Of a DNA stretch of 64,000 nucleotides, positions 14,519 to 25,700 are shown in pieces. The stretch is from an uncultured Gellertiella sp. (GTDB lineage Bacteria; Pseudomonadota; Alphaproteobacteria; Rhizobiales; Rhizobiaceae), in NCBI RefSeq assembly GCF_963457605.1, contig NZ_OY735139.1:1764501-1828500 (forward strand), written 5' to 3'. Made by a program: the position numbers and the translations under genes. Under the pieces are notes generated by a model. The model saw nothing but the letters and a program-made list of their open reading frames with translations. It was not told where the DNA came from and searched no databases. Position 1 is the first letter of the stretch. Every line of letters begins with the position of its first letter.

Positions 14519-16051
14519 TCAGGCAGCCCGGTATCTCTGCGTCTCCCGGCCGTTCATCCGGTAGCTGGCACCCGTGTTGAACTCGCGCAAGAGATCGGCG
14601 ATCCGCGACACTTCCTGCACCAGCGCATGGCTGGCCGCCGTTGATTCCTCCACCATGGCGGCGTTCTTCTGGGTCGTCTGGTCCATCTGGTTGACCGCCA
14701 TGTTGATTTCCTGCAACGCAACCGACTGTTCACGGGCTGAATCAACGATATGGCCGATATGCCGGTTTATTTCGTTAACCTCGGTGACGATTGTGGCCAG
14801 CGCCCGCCCCGTCTCGTCCACCAGCGACACGCCGGATTTCACCTGGTCACCGGATGTGGTGATCAGGGTCTTGATCTCCTTTGCCGCATGGGCGGAGCGC
14901 TGGGCGAGTTCGCGCACTTCCTGCGCGACAACGGCAAAGCCCTTGCCGGCCTCACCGGCGCGCGCCGCCTCGACACCGGCATTCAGCGCCAGAAGATTGG
15001 TCTGGAAGGCAATGTCGTCGATGACGCCGATGATGCTGGAAATCTGCCGCGACGAATTCTCGATGGCACCCATCGCCGCCACGGCCTTTTCCACCACCTT
15101 GCCGGAGAGTTCGGCGCCGCTCTTGGTGCGGGCAACCAGCTGGCCTGCCTCTTCGGCGCGGCGGCTGGATTCCTTGACGGTATTGGTGATTTCCTCGAGT
15201 GCGGCAGCGGTTTCCTCCACGGAGGCCGCCTGCTGTTCGGTGCGGCGGGCAAGGTCATTGGCCGCATCGAGAATTTCGCTGGCCCCGGCCTTGATCTGGC
15301 TGCTGGATCCGCCGATCCCTTCAATCGTCTGGCAAAGCCCGGCTAGCGCCTGGTTGAAATCGTCGCGCAGCACCGAATAGGCCTCGGGCAGGTCCTCCTG
15401 GATCGTGTAGCTCACATCCTTGGCGGCAATCGCCGCCATGGCCTGGCCGAAGACCCGGCGCACGATTTCCCGTTCAGCTTCGATGGCTTCGGCCTGGGCC
15501 TTCTGCTTGGCGATCTCGGCCTCTTCGATATAGACGGAAATCGCCAGATCCATGTCGAGCAGCACCGCCTTCACCAGGCTGGCAATGGCACCGCCGAGCT
15601 CTTCCGGCGAAGCAGCCTTTTTCGAAAACAGGCCACCCTTCGGTGCCAGTTCCTTCGATGCTTCGCGGATCAGATGGTCGAGAATGATGGCATAGCCGCC
15701 AATATACCAGCGCGGCTCCAGCCCGATGCGGGCATGCACGGAGCCGATGGTGCGGACCTTGGCAATATAGTCCGCATTGAAACTGCCATTGGCGATATTG
15801 ACCCAGTGACCGGCCTGCGCGCCCTTGGCGCGGCCAATATGCTCTTCTGAAGCAAAGAAGCGCTTTACCTCGGGGCTCTTGCGCAATTGTTCATAGAATT
15901 TGTCGAGGCCCGTCGGAAATTCCCGCTCGATCAGCGATTTCAGGCTGCGCAGGCGCTGCAAACCGCCCTCGTCAAGCTGCATGAATTCAAGGCGGCGGGC
16001 CGCAGATGTATTTGAAGACTGGACGGTGCCTGAATGACCTGACTGCATCAC
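14519..16051 (-). CDS. globin-coupled methyl-accepting chemotaxis protein (HemAT-like)
   Basis: This 510-residue soluble receptor lacks transmembrane segments. Residues about 20-190 form a globin-coupled sensor domain, with the proximal heme His in [20 protein letters not shown] (His106). A HAMP-like segment follows ([20 protein letters not shown]), then a methyl-accepting coiled coil whose tip holds [20 protein letters not shown]. HemAT proteins bind O2 at heme and steer aerotaxis through CheA/CheW. No C-terminal NWETF-type tether is present. Two adjacent ATG codons exist and the first is used here. A cheW gene lies further along but is not linked to it. Confidence 0.92.
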   Translation of the reverse strand: MMQSGHSGTVQSSNTSAARRLEFMQLDEGGLQRLRSLKSLIEREFPTGLDKFYEQLRKSPEVKRFFASEEHIGRAKGAQAGHWVNIANGSFNADYIAKVRTIGSVHARIGLEPRWYIGGYAIILDHLIREASKELAPKGGLFSKKAASPEELGGAIASLVKAVLLDMDLAISVYIEEAEIAKQKAQAEAIEAEREIVRRVFGQAMAAIAAKDVSYTIQEDLPEAYSVLRDDFNQALAGLCQTIEGIGGSSSQIKAGASEILDAANDLARRTEQQAASVEETAAALEEITNTVKESSRRAEEAGQLVARTKSGAELSGKVVEKAVAAMGAIENSSRQISSIIGVIDDIAFQTNLLALNAGVEAARAGEAGKGFAVVAQEVRELAQRSAHAAKEIKTLITTSGDQVKSGVSLVDETGRALATIVTEVNEINRHIGHIVDSAREQSVALQEINMAVNQMDQTTQKNAAMVEESTAASHALVQEVSRIADLLREFNTGASYRMNGRETQRYRAA

Positions 16052-16269
16052 GATGTTCCCTGGCTGCGGGTTATGACCGGCGACGACTGGAACTGCGTCA
16101 TGCAGTATGTTTATGCTTCATGCATTTTCCTTATGGTTATCAAAAGTAACCATGTGGCTTTAACAAATTCATAAGCTCGTCAGTAAAACTGGCAGCCACT
16201 TCGGAAAAAATCTGCCTCAATCCTGGGACACCACCTCTATGAGAAATGCCCCAGGGCTGAAAACATTTC

Positions 16270-17067
16270 TCACCTCGCGGCTGCCACAGCCCGCTTTGCC
16301 ATGACCTTTACCAGATTGGCGCGATAGTCGGCACTGGCATGGAGATCCGCCATGAGATTGGCGGAATCCACCGTCACGGCACTCGCCGCATCTCCGGTAA
16401 AGGAGGCCGCAAGCGCCTGTTCGAGGCCCGCATGGCGGAAGACGCCATCCGATCCGGCTCCCGTGACCGCCACCCGGACATCTCCGCCGCGCTTTGCAAC
16501 GAAGACGCCCGCCATGGCGTAGCGCGAGGCCGGGTTGGCAAACTTGGCATAGCCCGCCTTGTCAGGGGCCTCGAAACGGATCGCGGTGATCATTTCCGAG
16601 GCACCAAGCGCCGTCTCGAACAGGCCCCTGAAAAAGTCCTTCGCGGCAATCTCCCTGCTGTTGGTGATCATCGTCGCATCGAGCGCCAGCATGGCGGCGG
16701 GATAATCCGCCGCCGGGTCATTGTTGGCCACCGAACCGCCTATAGTGCCGAGATTGCGTACATGCCGGTCACCGATATGGCTGGCGAGATTGGCAAGCGC
16801 CGGGCAGACGGCCCGCAGGGCCACCGAAGAGGCCACGTCCGCATGGGGGACCGCCGCGCCGATCCTGACGGAGCGGCCCGAAACGGAAATCCCCTTGAGA
16901 TCGGCGACATGGCGCAGGTCCACCAGATCGCTCGGCGAGGCAAGCCGCTGCTTCATGGTCGCAATCAGCGTCTGGCCGCCCGAGACATATTTGGCATCCT
17001 CGCCGGAGCCTGCCAGCCTGACAGCCTCGTCGACCGAAGAGGCGCGATGATAATTGGTCGCATACAT
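16270..17067 (-). CDS. molybdenum hydroxylase, FAD-binding medium subunit (CoxM-like)
   Basis: The 265-residue medium subunit carries FAD and passes electrons from the iron-sulfur subunit to the acceptor. Family motifs are KYVSGGQTLIATMKQRLASP at the N-terminus and the FAD-binding GTIGGSVANNDPAADYPAAM. It is the last of three genes in the order S-L-M on the minus strand, 15 bases after the large-subunit gene. That order is typical of the form II group of CO dehydrogenase-like enzymes. The true substrate of the complex is not fixed by sequence. Confidence 0.92.
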   Translation of the reverse strand: MYATNYHRASSVDEAVRLAGSGEDAKYVSGGQTLIATMKQRLASPSDLVDLRHVADLKGISVSGRSVRIGAAVPHADVASSVALRAVCPALANLASHIGDRHVRNLGTIGGSVANNDPAADYPAAMLALDATMITNSREIAAKDFFRGLFETALGASEMITAIRFEAPDKAGYAKFANPASRYAMAGVFVAKRGGDVRVAVTGAGSDGVFRHAGLEQALAASFTGDAASAVTVDSANLMADLHASADYRANLVKVMAKRAVAAAR

Positions 17068-17082
17068 GGACTGATCCTCTCC

Positions 17083-19431
17083 TTACTTCGCGGCGTTCAA
17101 TGCGGCCCACACCTTTTGCGGCGTGGCGGGCATGGTGAGGTTGTTGTTGCCGATGGCGTCGGTGATGGCATTGATCACCGCCGGCGGCGAGCCGATCGCC
17201 CCCGCCTCGCCGCAGCCCTTGATGCCGAGCGGATTGCTCGGGCTCGGGGTGCATTGATGCGAGACCGTGAAGGACGGCAGGTCATCGGCGCGCGGCATGG
17301 CGTAGTCCATATAGGACGCCGTCAGCAGCTGGCCGGTGGTCTCGTCATAGTGAACCCCTTCAAGCAGCGCCTGGCCGACCCCTTGCGCGATGCCGCCATG
17401 CACCTGGCCCTCGACGATCATCGGGTTGATGATATTGCCGAAGTCGTCGGCGGCGACGAACTGGACGATTTCGGTCTTGCCGGTTTCCGGATCGACCTCC
17501 ACCTCGCAGATATAGCAGCCGGCCGGGAAGGTGAAGTTGGAGGGATCGTAGAATGCCCCTTCCTTCAGGCCCGGCTCCATGCCCTGCGGCAGGTTATGCG
17601 CGGTATAGGCGGCAAGAGCCACCTGGAACCAGGGCAGCGACTTGTCGGTGCCCGCCACCTTCAGCGTGCCGTTTTCAACGACGATGTCGCTTTCATCGGC
17701 TTCCATCAGGTGGGCGGCGATCTTCTTCGCCTTGGCCTCGACCTTGTCGAGCGCCTTGACGATGGCCGACATGCCGACAGCACCCGAGCGCGAGCCATAG
17801 GTGCCCATGCCCATCTGCACCTTGTCCGTATCGCCGTGGACGATGGCCACACTGTCGATCGGCACGCCGAGACGTTCGGCGACAAGCTGGGCAAAGGTGG
17901 TTTCGTGGCCCTGGCCATGGCTGTGCGAGCCGGTCAGAACCTCGATGGTGCCGACCGCATTGACCCTGACCTCCGCCGATTCCCAGAGGCCGACGCCAGC
18001 CCCGAGCGACCCGACCGCGGCAGACGGCGCGATGCCGCAGGCCTCGATATAGCAGCTCATGCCGATGCCGCGCTTCTTGCCGCGTGCCTTGGCCTCGGCA
18101 CGACGGGCTTCGAAACCGTTCCAGTCGGATGCCGCCATCGCCGCATCCAGCGAGGCCGCATAGTCCCCGGCATCATAGGTGAGGATAACGGGTGTCTGGT
18201 AGGGGAAGGTGGTGATGAAGTTCTTGCGGCGCAGTTCGGCGGGGGAAACGCCAAGCTCGCGCGCCGCCGTTTCCATCACGCGCTCCAGCACATAGGTCGC
18301 TTCCGGCCGGCCGGCGCCACGATAGGCATCGACCGGGGCGGTATTGGTATAGACGGTGCGGACATTTGCGTGGATCGCCGGGATGACATATTGCCCGGAA
18401 AACAGCGTCGCATGCAGGTAGGTGGGGGTCACGGAGGAGAAGAGCGACATATAGGCGCCGAGATTGGCGATGGTGTCGACCTTGAGGCCGGTGATCCGGT
18501 TGTCCTTGTCGAAAGCCATCTTCACCTTGGTGACATGGTCGCGGCCATGCGCATCGGTGAGGAAGGCTTCGGTGCGGTCCGAGGTCCACTTGACCGGCAC
18601 GCCCGTCTTCTTCGACGCCCAGAGGCAGACCACTTCTTCCGGATAGATATAGATCTTCGAACCGAAGCCGCCACCGACATCGGGGGCGATCACCCGGAGC
18701 TTGTGCTCGGGCGCGACATTGTAGAAGGCGCTCATCACCAGCCGGGCGAGATGCGGATTCTGGCTGGTCGTGTAGCAGGTATAGTGATCTTCCGCCTCGT
18801 CGAAGATGCCCAGCGTGGCGCGCGGCTCCATCGGGTTCGGCGACAGCCGGTTGTTGACGATGTCCATTTCGGTGACATGGGCGGCACTGGCAATCGCCGC
18901 ATCCGCGGCCGCGCCATCGCCAATCTCCCAGTCGAAGATCAGGTTGTTCGGCGCTTCGGGATGGAGTTGCGGCGCACCCGGCTTCAGCGTGTCGACCGAC
19001 GAGATGATCGCAGGCAGAACCTCATAATCCACCATCACGGCTTCCGCCGCATCGCGCGCCTCGGCAAGGTTGTCGGCAACCACGATGGCGACGGCATCGC
19101 CGACATAGCGCACGGTCTCGTCGGCCAGCGGACGCCAGGCCCCCATCTTCATCGGCGAGCCATCTTTGGAATGGATCATCCAGCCGCAGATCAGGTTGCC
19201 GATCCCGTCCGCCTTCAGCTGCTTGCCATCGAGGATGCCGATGACACCGGGCATCGAAAGTGCCGCCGATGTATCGATGCCGCGAATGCGGGCATGGGCA
19301 TGGGGGCTGCGGATGAAATGGGCGAATTTCATGCCCGGTACGGTCATATCGTCGGTATACCGGCCCTTGCCGGTCAGAAAGCGCTTGTCTTCCTTGCGGG
19401 TAACGCGCGCGCCAATGCCTTCAACACCCAT
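17083..19431 (-). CDS. molybdenum hydroxylase, molybdopterin-binding large subunit (form II CoxL-like)
   Basis: This 782-residue catalytic subunit binds molybdenum-molybdopterin cytosine dinucleotide and belongs to the xanthine oxidase family. It shows the N-terminal [12 protein letters not shown], the Mo-site segments GGGFGSK and [12 protein letters not shown], and the C-terminal catalytic Glu region [12 protein letters not shown]. The active-site loop is AYRGAGR, the form II signature, not the Cys-containing loop of authentic form I CO dehydrogenases. CO oxidation is therefore only one possibility beside aldehydes or heterocycles. The start at 19431 ([10 protein letters not shown]) is preferred to an upstream in-frame start at 19497. 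Confidence 0.92.
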   Translation of the reverse strand: MGVEGIGARVTRKEDKRFLTGKGRYTDDMTVPGMKFAHFIRSPHAHARIRGIDTSAALSMPGVIGILDGKQLKADGIGNLICGWMIHSKDGSPMKMGAWRPLADETVRYVGDAVAIVVADNLAEARDAAEAVMVDYEVLPAIISSVDTLKPGAPQLHPEAPNNLIFDWEIGDGAAADAAIASAAHVTEMDIVNNRLSPNPMEPRATLGIFDEAEDHYTCYTTSQNPHLARLVMSAFYNVAPEHKLRVIAPDVGGGFGSKIYIYPEEVVCLWASKKTGVPVKWTSDRTEAFLTDAHGRDHVTKVKMAFDKDNRITGLKVDTIANLGAYMSLFSSVTPTYLHATLFSGQYVIPAIHANVRTVYTNTAPVDAYRGAGRPEATYVLERVMETAARELGVSPAELRRKNFITTFPYQTPVILTYDAGDYAASLDAAMAASDWNGFEARRAEAKARGKKRGIGMSCYIEACGIAPSAAVGSLGAGVGLWESAEVRVNAVGTIEVLTGSHSHGQGHETTFAQLVAERLGVPIDSVAIVHGDTDKVQMGMGTYGSRSGAVGMSAIVKALDKVEAKAKKIAAHLMEADESDIVVENGTLKVAGTDKSLPWFQVALAAYTAHNLPQGMEPGLKEGAFYDPSNFTFPAGCYICEVEVDPETGKTEIVQFVAADDFGNIINPMIVEGQVHGGIAQGVGQALLEGVHYDETTGQLLTASYMDYAMPRADDLPSFTVSHQCTPSPSNPLGIKGCGEAGAIGSPPAVINAITDAIGNNNLTMPATPQKVWAALNAAK

Positions 19432-19543
19432 GATTTCCTCCCGATGGGGTATCTGGTGAAACGTCGGACCGGCCAGACGCCGGGTCAAGCTTTGCAATCA
19501 CGTGAGGGGTCGCCATTCCGGTGAGGGACGGGGCGACAATCAT

Positions 19544-20032
19544 TTATTCTGCGGCCTGACGGCTGGCAGCCATCGTGTCGGCGGCGGACAGGACGGATTT
19601 GACGATGTTGTGATAGCCCGTGCAGCGACAAATATTGCCGTCAAGACCGGCGCGCACATCCGCTTCGGTGAGACCAGGTCCATGCCGCTCGATGAGGTCG
19701 ACCGCCGTCATCACCATGCCCGGCGTGCAGAAGCCGCATTGCAGCCCGTGATTTTCCTTGAAAGCCGCCTGCACGGGATGCATTTCGCCATTGCTGGCAA
19801 GGCCTTCGATGGTGGTGATTGCCGATCCCGACGCCTGCACGGCCAGGATCGAGCAGCTTTTTACCGACCTGCCATCCATATGCACCACGCAGGCACCGCA
19901 TTGGTTGGTGTCGCAACCGACATGGGTTCCCGTCAGCCCCAGTTTTTCCCGGATGAAATGAACGAGCAGCGTGCGTTCTTCGCACTCGCCGCTGACTGCC
20001 CGGCCATTCACCGTCAGTGTCACTTTCGCCAT
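19544..20032 (-). CDS. molybdenum hydroxylase, 2Fe-2S small subunit (CoxS-like)
   Basis: The 162-residue small subunit holds two [2Fe-2S] clusters. The N-terminal ferredoxin-type site is [17 protein letters not shown] plus the Cys in VKSCSILA. The C-terminal site has CGFCTPGM and CRCTGYHNI. It transfers electrons from the molybdenum centre to the flavin subunit. GGAGG precedes the ATG at 20032, so the longer frame starting at 20140 is rejected. It is the first gene of the S-L-M operon, 112 bases upstream of the large-subunit start. Confidence 0.95.
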   Translation of the reverse strand: MAKVTLTVNGRAVSGECEERTLLVHFIREKLGLTGTHVGCDTNQCGACVVHMDGRSVKSCSILAVQASGSAITTIEGLASNGEMHPVQAAFKENHGLQCGFCTPGMVMTAVDLIERHGPGLTEADVRAGLDGNICRCTGYHNIVKSVLSAADTMAASRQAAE

Positions 20033-20301
20033 GTTGTTCCTCCTCGCGCCTCTCCCGGGCACGAAGGGTATCATTTGTCTTTTTGCGACGGGTATCAACT
20101 GATACTTTTGTCTGCCTGTTAATTTTCGCCGCAATTGCAACGCAGCGTCGGAACCATAATGCCGGGGGTTAGTTAAAGAGATAACCAGCCATATTGCCCG
20201 GCCCGGTCGGTTATGTAAGATTACCGTGTCAGGGCTGCGGCAATATCAGGGGCGGCTATACCCGGGTTTGACGGAACAGATTCAACATTTGGAGAGAATT
20301 C

Positions 20302-20568
20302 ATGAAAAAGGCCATCGTACTTCTGTTGGTTGGTTTGTCGGTAGCAAGCTGCTCGCAGACTGAAAAGGGTGCCGCAATCGGTGCTGGCGCAGGTGCCATT
20401 CTCGGTGGCGCAATCACCGGCGACGTACGCGGCGCAGCCGTTGGCGCTGCCATCGGCGGTGTCTCGGGTGCCGTCATCGGCAATGTCTCGGAACAGCCCG
20501 GCCAGTGCTACTACCGCGACCGTTACGGTCGTCGTTACATCGACAGCTGCCCGCGCAACGGCTATTGA
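20302..20568 (+). CDS. small lipoprotein with glycine-zipper repeats
   Basis: The 88-residue product begins MKKAIVLLLVGLSVASC, a lipoprotein signal with lipobox VASC (Cys17). A run of small residues (GAAIGAGAGAILGGAITG, then GAAVGAAIGGVSGAVIG) forms a glycine-zipper membrane domain. The C-terminal tail is basic and aromatic with a Cys pair (QCYYRDRYGRRYIDSC). It is likely anchored to the outer membrane, like other short 17-kDa-antigen/Omp10-type rhizobial lipoproteins. GAGA lies just before the ATG and a strong terminator follows. Confidence 0.85.
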   Translation: MKKAIVLLLVGLSVASCSQTEKGAAIGAGAGAILGGAITGDVRGAAVGAAIGGVSGAVIGNVSEQPGQCYYRDRYGRRYIDSCPRNGY

Positions 20569-20591
20569 TCTTTCGGTTCACCCCGAAACAG

Positions 20592-20622
20592 AAATCCCGG
20601 GTCTCGCGATCCGGGATTTTTC
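20592..20622 (+). terminator. Rho-independent terminator after the lipoprotein gene
   Basis: AAATCCCGG (20592-20600) pairs perfectly with CCGGGATTT (20611-20619) and runs into a T-tract, 24 bases after the stop codon. Confidence 0.9.
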
Positions 20623-20751
20623 GTTGGCAGGACCGTTTTTTGCCGAAAACCTGCAGATCACCAATTTTTAATGCTATGCTGCAAGCAGGGATTAACCGTG
20701 ACGCAATCCTTATGGTTCATAATCCAGAACGTGTAATCATGTAGTTGGCGT

Positions 20752-22677
20752 ATGCACATCCATTGTAAAAATGCGACCCGGTCCTTGCCGCAGAGGACAT
20801 TGCGGACGGTACTGGCCCTTGCTGCCGGGACCATGCTCTGTTCCATGGGAGCCGGGCAAGCGGCTGCTTTTTCCATTTTCGGATACACGTTCTTTGAGAG
20901 CGGGAACCCGCAGGCACAGGTTCTCGACCCCGTCCGCTATGCCGTGACGCTCGATGTGGCGGGGGCCGATGACAAGCTGAAAACCGTGCTGGAAAATGCC
21001 TCGCAGCTCCTGGCGGACCAGGCCGATCCAGTCTCCGGTGATCTTGGCGTCGCCATCAAGGCACGCGACGACCGGGACCGGCTGCTGGCAACCCTCTATG
21101 AAAACGCCCGTTACGGCGCGGTGATCACCGTCACCGTCAATGGGGTCGATCTCGCCAATTTGCCGCCCAATCCGGCCTTCGACCGCTCCCGCGCGGTTCC
21201 GGTGCATGTGGCGGTCGAAGCGGGACCCCTGTTCACGCTCGGCAAGGTCACGTTTTCGGGCGATGCCGAGCGCTATGCGCCGGAAGCTTTCGGGCTTGCT
21301 CCGGGCGGCAATGCCGGTTCGCTGGCGATCATCAAGGCGGGCGAAAGGCTGGTCAATGCCCTGAAGAAGGAAGGCCGGCCACTCGCCCGCCTGGACTCGC
21401 GCGATGTGCTGGCCGACCACAGCCTGAACACGGTGGATGTGACGATATCCGCCATCGGCGGTCCCGTGGCACCGATTGGCACGACCACGGTGTCGGGGAC
21501 CGAAACCGTCGACGCCGGTTTCGTCAGGAGCTATTCCCTGCTGAACAATGGCCGACCCTATACGCCGGAGGCGCTGACAAAGGCCTCGGAGCGGCTGCGC
21601 AAGCTCGGGGTTTTCTCCAGCGTCACCATTCGCGAAGCCCAGGCGCTGGATGCCGATGGTCGCATTCCGGTGGACATCCGGCTGTCGGAGGGCAAGCACC
21701 GCTATTTCGGGGTGGGCGCACAATATTCCACCCTCGATGGTTTTGGCCTGCAGGGCTACTGGGGGCATCGCAACCTGTTCGGCAGGGCCGAATCGCTGCG
21801 GGTCGAAGGAGCCTTATCCCGGCTGGGCGAGACTACCGACGTCAGGCAGCTCGATTATTCGGCAGGCATCCTGTTTTCAAAACCCGGCTTCATCCTGCCG
21901 ACCATGACGCTCAATGCCAGCCTGAAGGCCAAGGTGGAATCGCCGCAATCCTATCAGGCCAAGACGGTCACCGCTGCTGCAGGGGTGACCTGGGAGCTGA
22001 ACGATCTCGACAAGGTGACCGGCGGCGGCGAAGTCAGCTATGCCAGGACCGACGATGCCTTCGGCAGCCAGACCTACCTGACATTCTCGCTCCCCGTCGA
22101 ATTCGAGCGGGACGCGCGGGATGACAAGCTCAACCCGTCCTCCGGCTACCGGGCGCTGGTCAATGCAAAGCCCAGCTACGAAGCACTCGGTGGCACCTTG
22201 TTCTCGTCCTTCGAGGGGTCCGCTTCCGGCTATTACGGGTTCGGCGAAAACAATGGCGTGGTGCTGGCCGCCAGGCTCTCGGCCGGAACACTGGCCGGCG
22301 GCGGCAGTCTGGACAATATCCCGGCCAACCGCCGCTTCTATGCCGGTGGCGGCGGTTCCGTGCGTGGCTATGCCTATCAGGAAATCTCGCCCCGCAATGC
22401 CGATGGCCAGGCGACCGGTGGACGCTCCTATGCGCTGGCCTCGGTGGAAGCGCGGATCAACGTGACAGAGACCGTCGGCGTCGTGCCCTTCCTCGATGTC
22501 GCCGATGTCTCCGACGAAGCCGTGCCAGACTTCAAGGACATTCGCGCCGGAGCAGGTGTCGGCCTGCGCTATGCGACGCCATTCGGACCGCTTCGCCTTG
22601 ATGTTGCCGTACCCTTGCAACCCTATGAGGGCAGCAGCCGGTTCGGCATCTATGCAGGCATAGGCCAGGCCTTCTGA
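20752..22677 (+). CDS. tamA: TamA-like outer membrane translocation/assembly protein (BamA family)
   Basis: The 641-residue protein has a signal peptide, three POTRA-like domains (about 55-340, for example PLFTLGKVTFSGDAERYAPE and APIGTTTVSGTETVDAGFVR) and a C-terminal Omp85 beta-barrel. The conserved barrel region reads FYAGGGGSVRGYAYQEISPR, containing the family V/L-R-G-Y/F motif, and the last residue is Phe. TamA works with the inner-membrane-anchored TamB in outer membrane assembly and lipid transport. The TamB-like gene follows 82 bases downstream on the same strand. No clear ribosome-binding site precedes the ATG. Confidence 0.92.
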   Translation: MHIHCKNATRSLPQRTLRTVLALAAGTMLCSMGAGQAAAFSIFGYTFFESGNPQAQVLDPVRYAVTLDVAGADDKLKTVLENASQLLADQADPVSGDLGVAIKARDDRDRLLATLYENARYGAVITVTVNGVDLANLPPNPAFDRSRAVPVHVAVEAGPLFTLGKVTFSGDAERYAPEAFGLAPGGNAGSLAIIKAGERLVNALKKEGRPLARLDSRDVLADHSLNTVDVTISAIGGPVAPIGTTTVSGTETVDAGFVRSYSLLNNGRPYTPEALTKASERLRKLGVFSSVTIREAQALDADGRIPVDIRLSEGKHRYFGVGAQYSTLDGFGLQGYWGHRNLFGRAESLRVEGALSRLGETTDVRQLDYSAGILFSKPGFILPTMTLNASLKAKVESPQSYQAKTVTAAAGVTWELNDLDKVTGGGEVSYARTDDAFGSQTYLTFSLPVEFERDARDDKLNPSSGYRALVNAKPSYEALGGTLFSSFEGSASGYYGFGENNGVVLAARLSAGTLAGGGSLDNIPANRRFYAGGGGSVRGYAYQEISPRNADGQATGGRSYALASVEARINVTETVGVVPFLDVADVSDEAVPDFKDIRAGAGVGLRYATPFGPLRLDVAVPLQPYEGSSRFGIYAGIGQAF

Positions 22678-22759
22678 TCCCGAGGCTCACCCGTTTCAGC
22701 CCACCTGCAAGGCTGCCTGCCGGGATTCCGGTCCGGTGCCTTTGGAAGTACCCTTGCCC

Positions 22760-25700
22760 ATGACCAAAATGATTCGCGTCCTTCGCTTTACCCTCGGCCT
22801 GCTCGTCCGCCTCGTCGGCCTTGTGCTCCTGCTGCTGGTGCTCGCCCTGCTGTTTGTCGGCTTCACACCCCTTGGAGCCCGGCTGCTTGCCGACCGGATT
22901 GCAGTGCTGGCGTCAAAGCCCGGGCAACTGATTGCCATCGAGGCCCCGACGGGGCTTTTGACCGGCCGGCTCCGCGTGCCCTCCGTGACACTCAGCGACA
23001 GCAAGGGAGCCTATGCGTCGATCCGTGACCTCGCGGTCGACTGGTCGCCCCTGGCACTGCCATCCTTGACCTTTCGGGCCGAGGAGATCAGCGCCGGGCA
23101 TGTGGAATTCCTCCGTCCGCCCCTGCCTGAAGCGCCGGTGTCCCAGGGCAGCGGGACGTTTTCACTGCCGGTCGCCCTGGATATCACCCGTATCACCTTG
23201 CCGGACATTTCCATCGGCAAGGCCGCCGCCGGCCATGACTTTAAGCTGAGCGCCTCCGGTTCCGCCAAAGCGGACAATGCCAGCATTCTCGGCGAATTTT
23301 CGGTGGCGCGGCAGGATCTGCCCGAGGCGAAGGCAATGGCGGATCTGGCCTTTCTGCCCGCCGCCAACAGCCTGACGCTGAAGGGCTCGCTGGACGAGCC
23401 GCGCGACGGCATGCTGGCGGCACTGCTGAACCTGCCGGGTCGGCCTGCCATGCACCTGTCGGTCGATGGCAATGGTCCGATTTCAGACTGGAGCGGCGAA
23501 TTCTCTGCCGCACTGGACGGCACCCAGGCCTTCACCGCGAGGACCCGGCATATTGCCGGTGCAGAGGGCGGCCATCGGCTGATCCTGACCGGCGAAGGCG
23601 CAGCCGAACCGCTGATGCCGCCGACACTTCGGGCGCTGTTTGCCGGCAAGAGCAGTTTCACCTTCGATGGCACGCTGGCACCGTCAGGCAAGCTGACGGT
23701 TGCGGCGGGTTCGCTGACCTCGGCCAGCCTCAACCTGGCCCTGGCCGGGACATATGACCCGCTCGGCCAGAACGACCTGACGCTGAAGGCCGCAGGTGTC
23801 AACGGCCCGGTGGACATCCCGATTCCCGCCGGAAAGGAGGCCGCACGTCTGGGTGTCCGGTCGCTCGACCTGTCACTGCAAGGCCCCGCCGAGAAAGCAA
23901 GACTGTCGATTGCAGGCGAGCTGGCCTCGGTGAACTATCCCGGCTACCGGCTTGACCGGGTGCAACTGTCCGGTCACAGCGACGCTCTCGATCTCAAGAC
24001 CCGCAGTGGCAGTGCGCAGCTCCAGATGAGCTTTGAGACCGGCACCTTCGCCGATGCGAATATCGCCCGGCTGCTGCCCGGACCCTTCACGCTGACCGTG
24101 CCGCTGTCGCTGTCACCGGGGATCCTTTCCGCGACAGACGCGACCCTTGAGAGCGCACGGCTCGGCGGCACCCTGTCGGGGCAATATGATCTCGACAGTC
24201 ACGCGGCGAAGGGCGATTTCAGACTGTTTGCCCTGCCTGAAGCGCTGCCACCCGCGCTTGCGGGCAAGATCGACGGCAAGCTTGCCCTGTCCGGCGCGGT
24301 CGCGCGCAGTGGCGGAGGCGCGATCACCGCGAGTGGTTTGAAGCTGACATCGGATATCCTCACCGCCGGGGGCGACGTCACACTGGACGGCGGCACCCTT
24401 CAGGCCGGGTTCAGGGGCACGCTGCCCAAGCTCTCCGCCCTGCTTGCCGACGCGAAAGGCGAAGCGGCCTTCAGCCTGTCGGCCACTGGCGATATTGCCG
24501 CGCCGGATGTCAATGCCAGCCTCACCGCCGCAAAGGCCGTGCTCTCCGGCCGGACCCTGGACAACCTGACCCTGACCGCCTCCGGCAAGGCCGATCCGAA
24601 ATCCCCTTCCGCCCGAATTGAAGCCTCGGGCATGCTGGGTGGCCAGACAATCGACGTCCATACCGAACTGTCCGCCTCTGGCGGCGTCACGACACTGCCG
24701 GTCATGAAACTCGATATCGGCAAGAACCATCTCGACGGGGCGTTACGCCTGTCGCCGGATTTCCGGCCCGAGGGAGGGATCAGCTTCGACCTGCCGGATA
24801 TCGGCCTGGTGGCAGCACTTGCCGGTGAGAAGGCTTCAGGCGATCTCAAGGGCAAGATGCAATTTGCAAACACCAAAGGACATGTGTCGGCAACGGTTTC
24901 GGCCAGCGGCAAGGGCATCACCCGGGGCGATCTGGTAATCCGCGATCCGCGCGTGGCGCTTGATATTGCCGATCTCGCCGCCTTTTCAGCTAGCGGATCG
25001 GTGACTGCGGCCGACATTGCCAAGGGGAGCAACAGGGTTTCCAGCCTGACGCTTGCCTTCAATCGCACGGGAGAAACGACGGGGTTCGATCTCAAGGCTG
25101 CCTATGACGGCAAGCCACTCATCGCCAAGGGTGCCGTGACCCTTGCCGGAGGCAAGACCAGCGTCGCGCTGTCCACGCTCGGTGCGCAGCCGAAGGGGAT
25201 CGCCCTCAAGCTCGCCAGGCCCACGACCATCGACATCCAAAACGGCACGGCCCAGATCCGCGACCTCACGATTGCGGCAGGCAAGGGGTCGGTGTCGCTG
25301 TCGGGTTCGGCAGGAGCCACGCTTGCCCTCAACGCTCAGATCAGCAACCTGCCGCTCAGTCTTGCCAATGCGGTTGCGCCGGGCCTGAATGCCGAAGGCG
25401 CGGTCTCCGGTACGGTCACGGTATCGGGCAAGGGCGCGACACCGGTGGTGGACTATCACCTTGCCTTTGACCGCGCCGCCGTGGCGCAGATCCGCAGTGC
25501 CGGCCTTCAGCCGCTCGCCATCAAGGCGGACGGACGGTTCGAGAACAATCAACTGCGTCTTGAGACGACGGTGGCAAATGGCGACGGGCTGGCGCTGAAG
25601 GGGGATGGCAATGTTGCGCTTTCCGGCGCGAAACCGCTGAACATGGGTTTTTCCGGCAAGCTGCCTTTCAAGGCGCTGGCGGGCGTGCTGGCGCAACAGG

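Noticed and set aside
16339-19524. Plus-strand frame of over 1000 codons across the molybdenum hydroxylase genes
   Set aside because: It is an antisense shadow of high-GC coding sequence; its translation is Arg/His/Gly-rich without domains, while the minus strand encodes clear CoxM/CoxL proteins.
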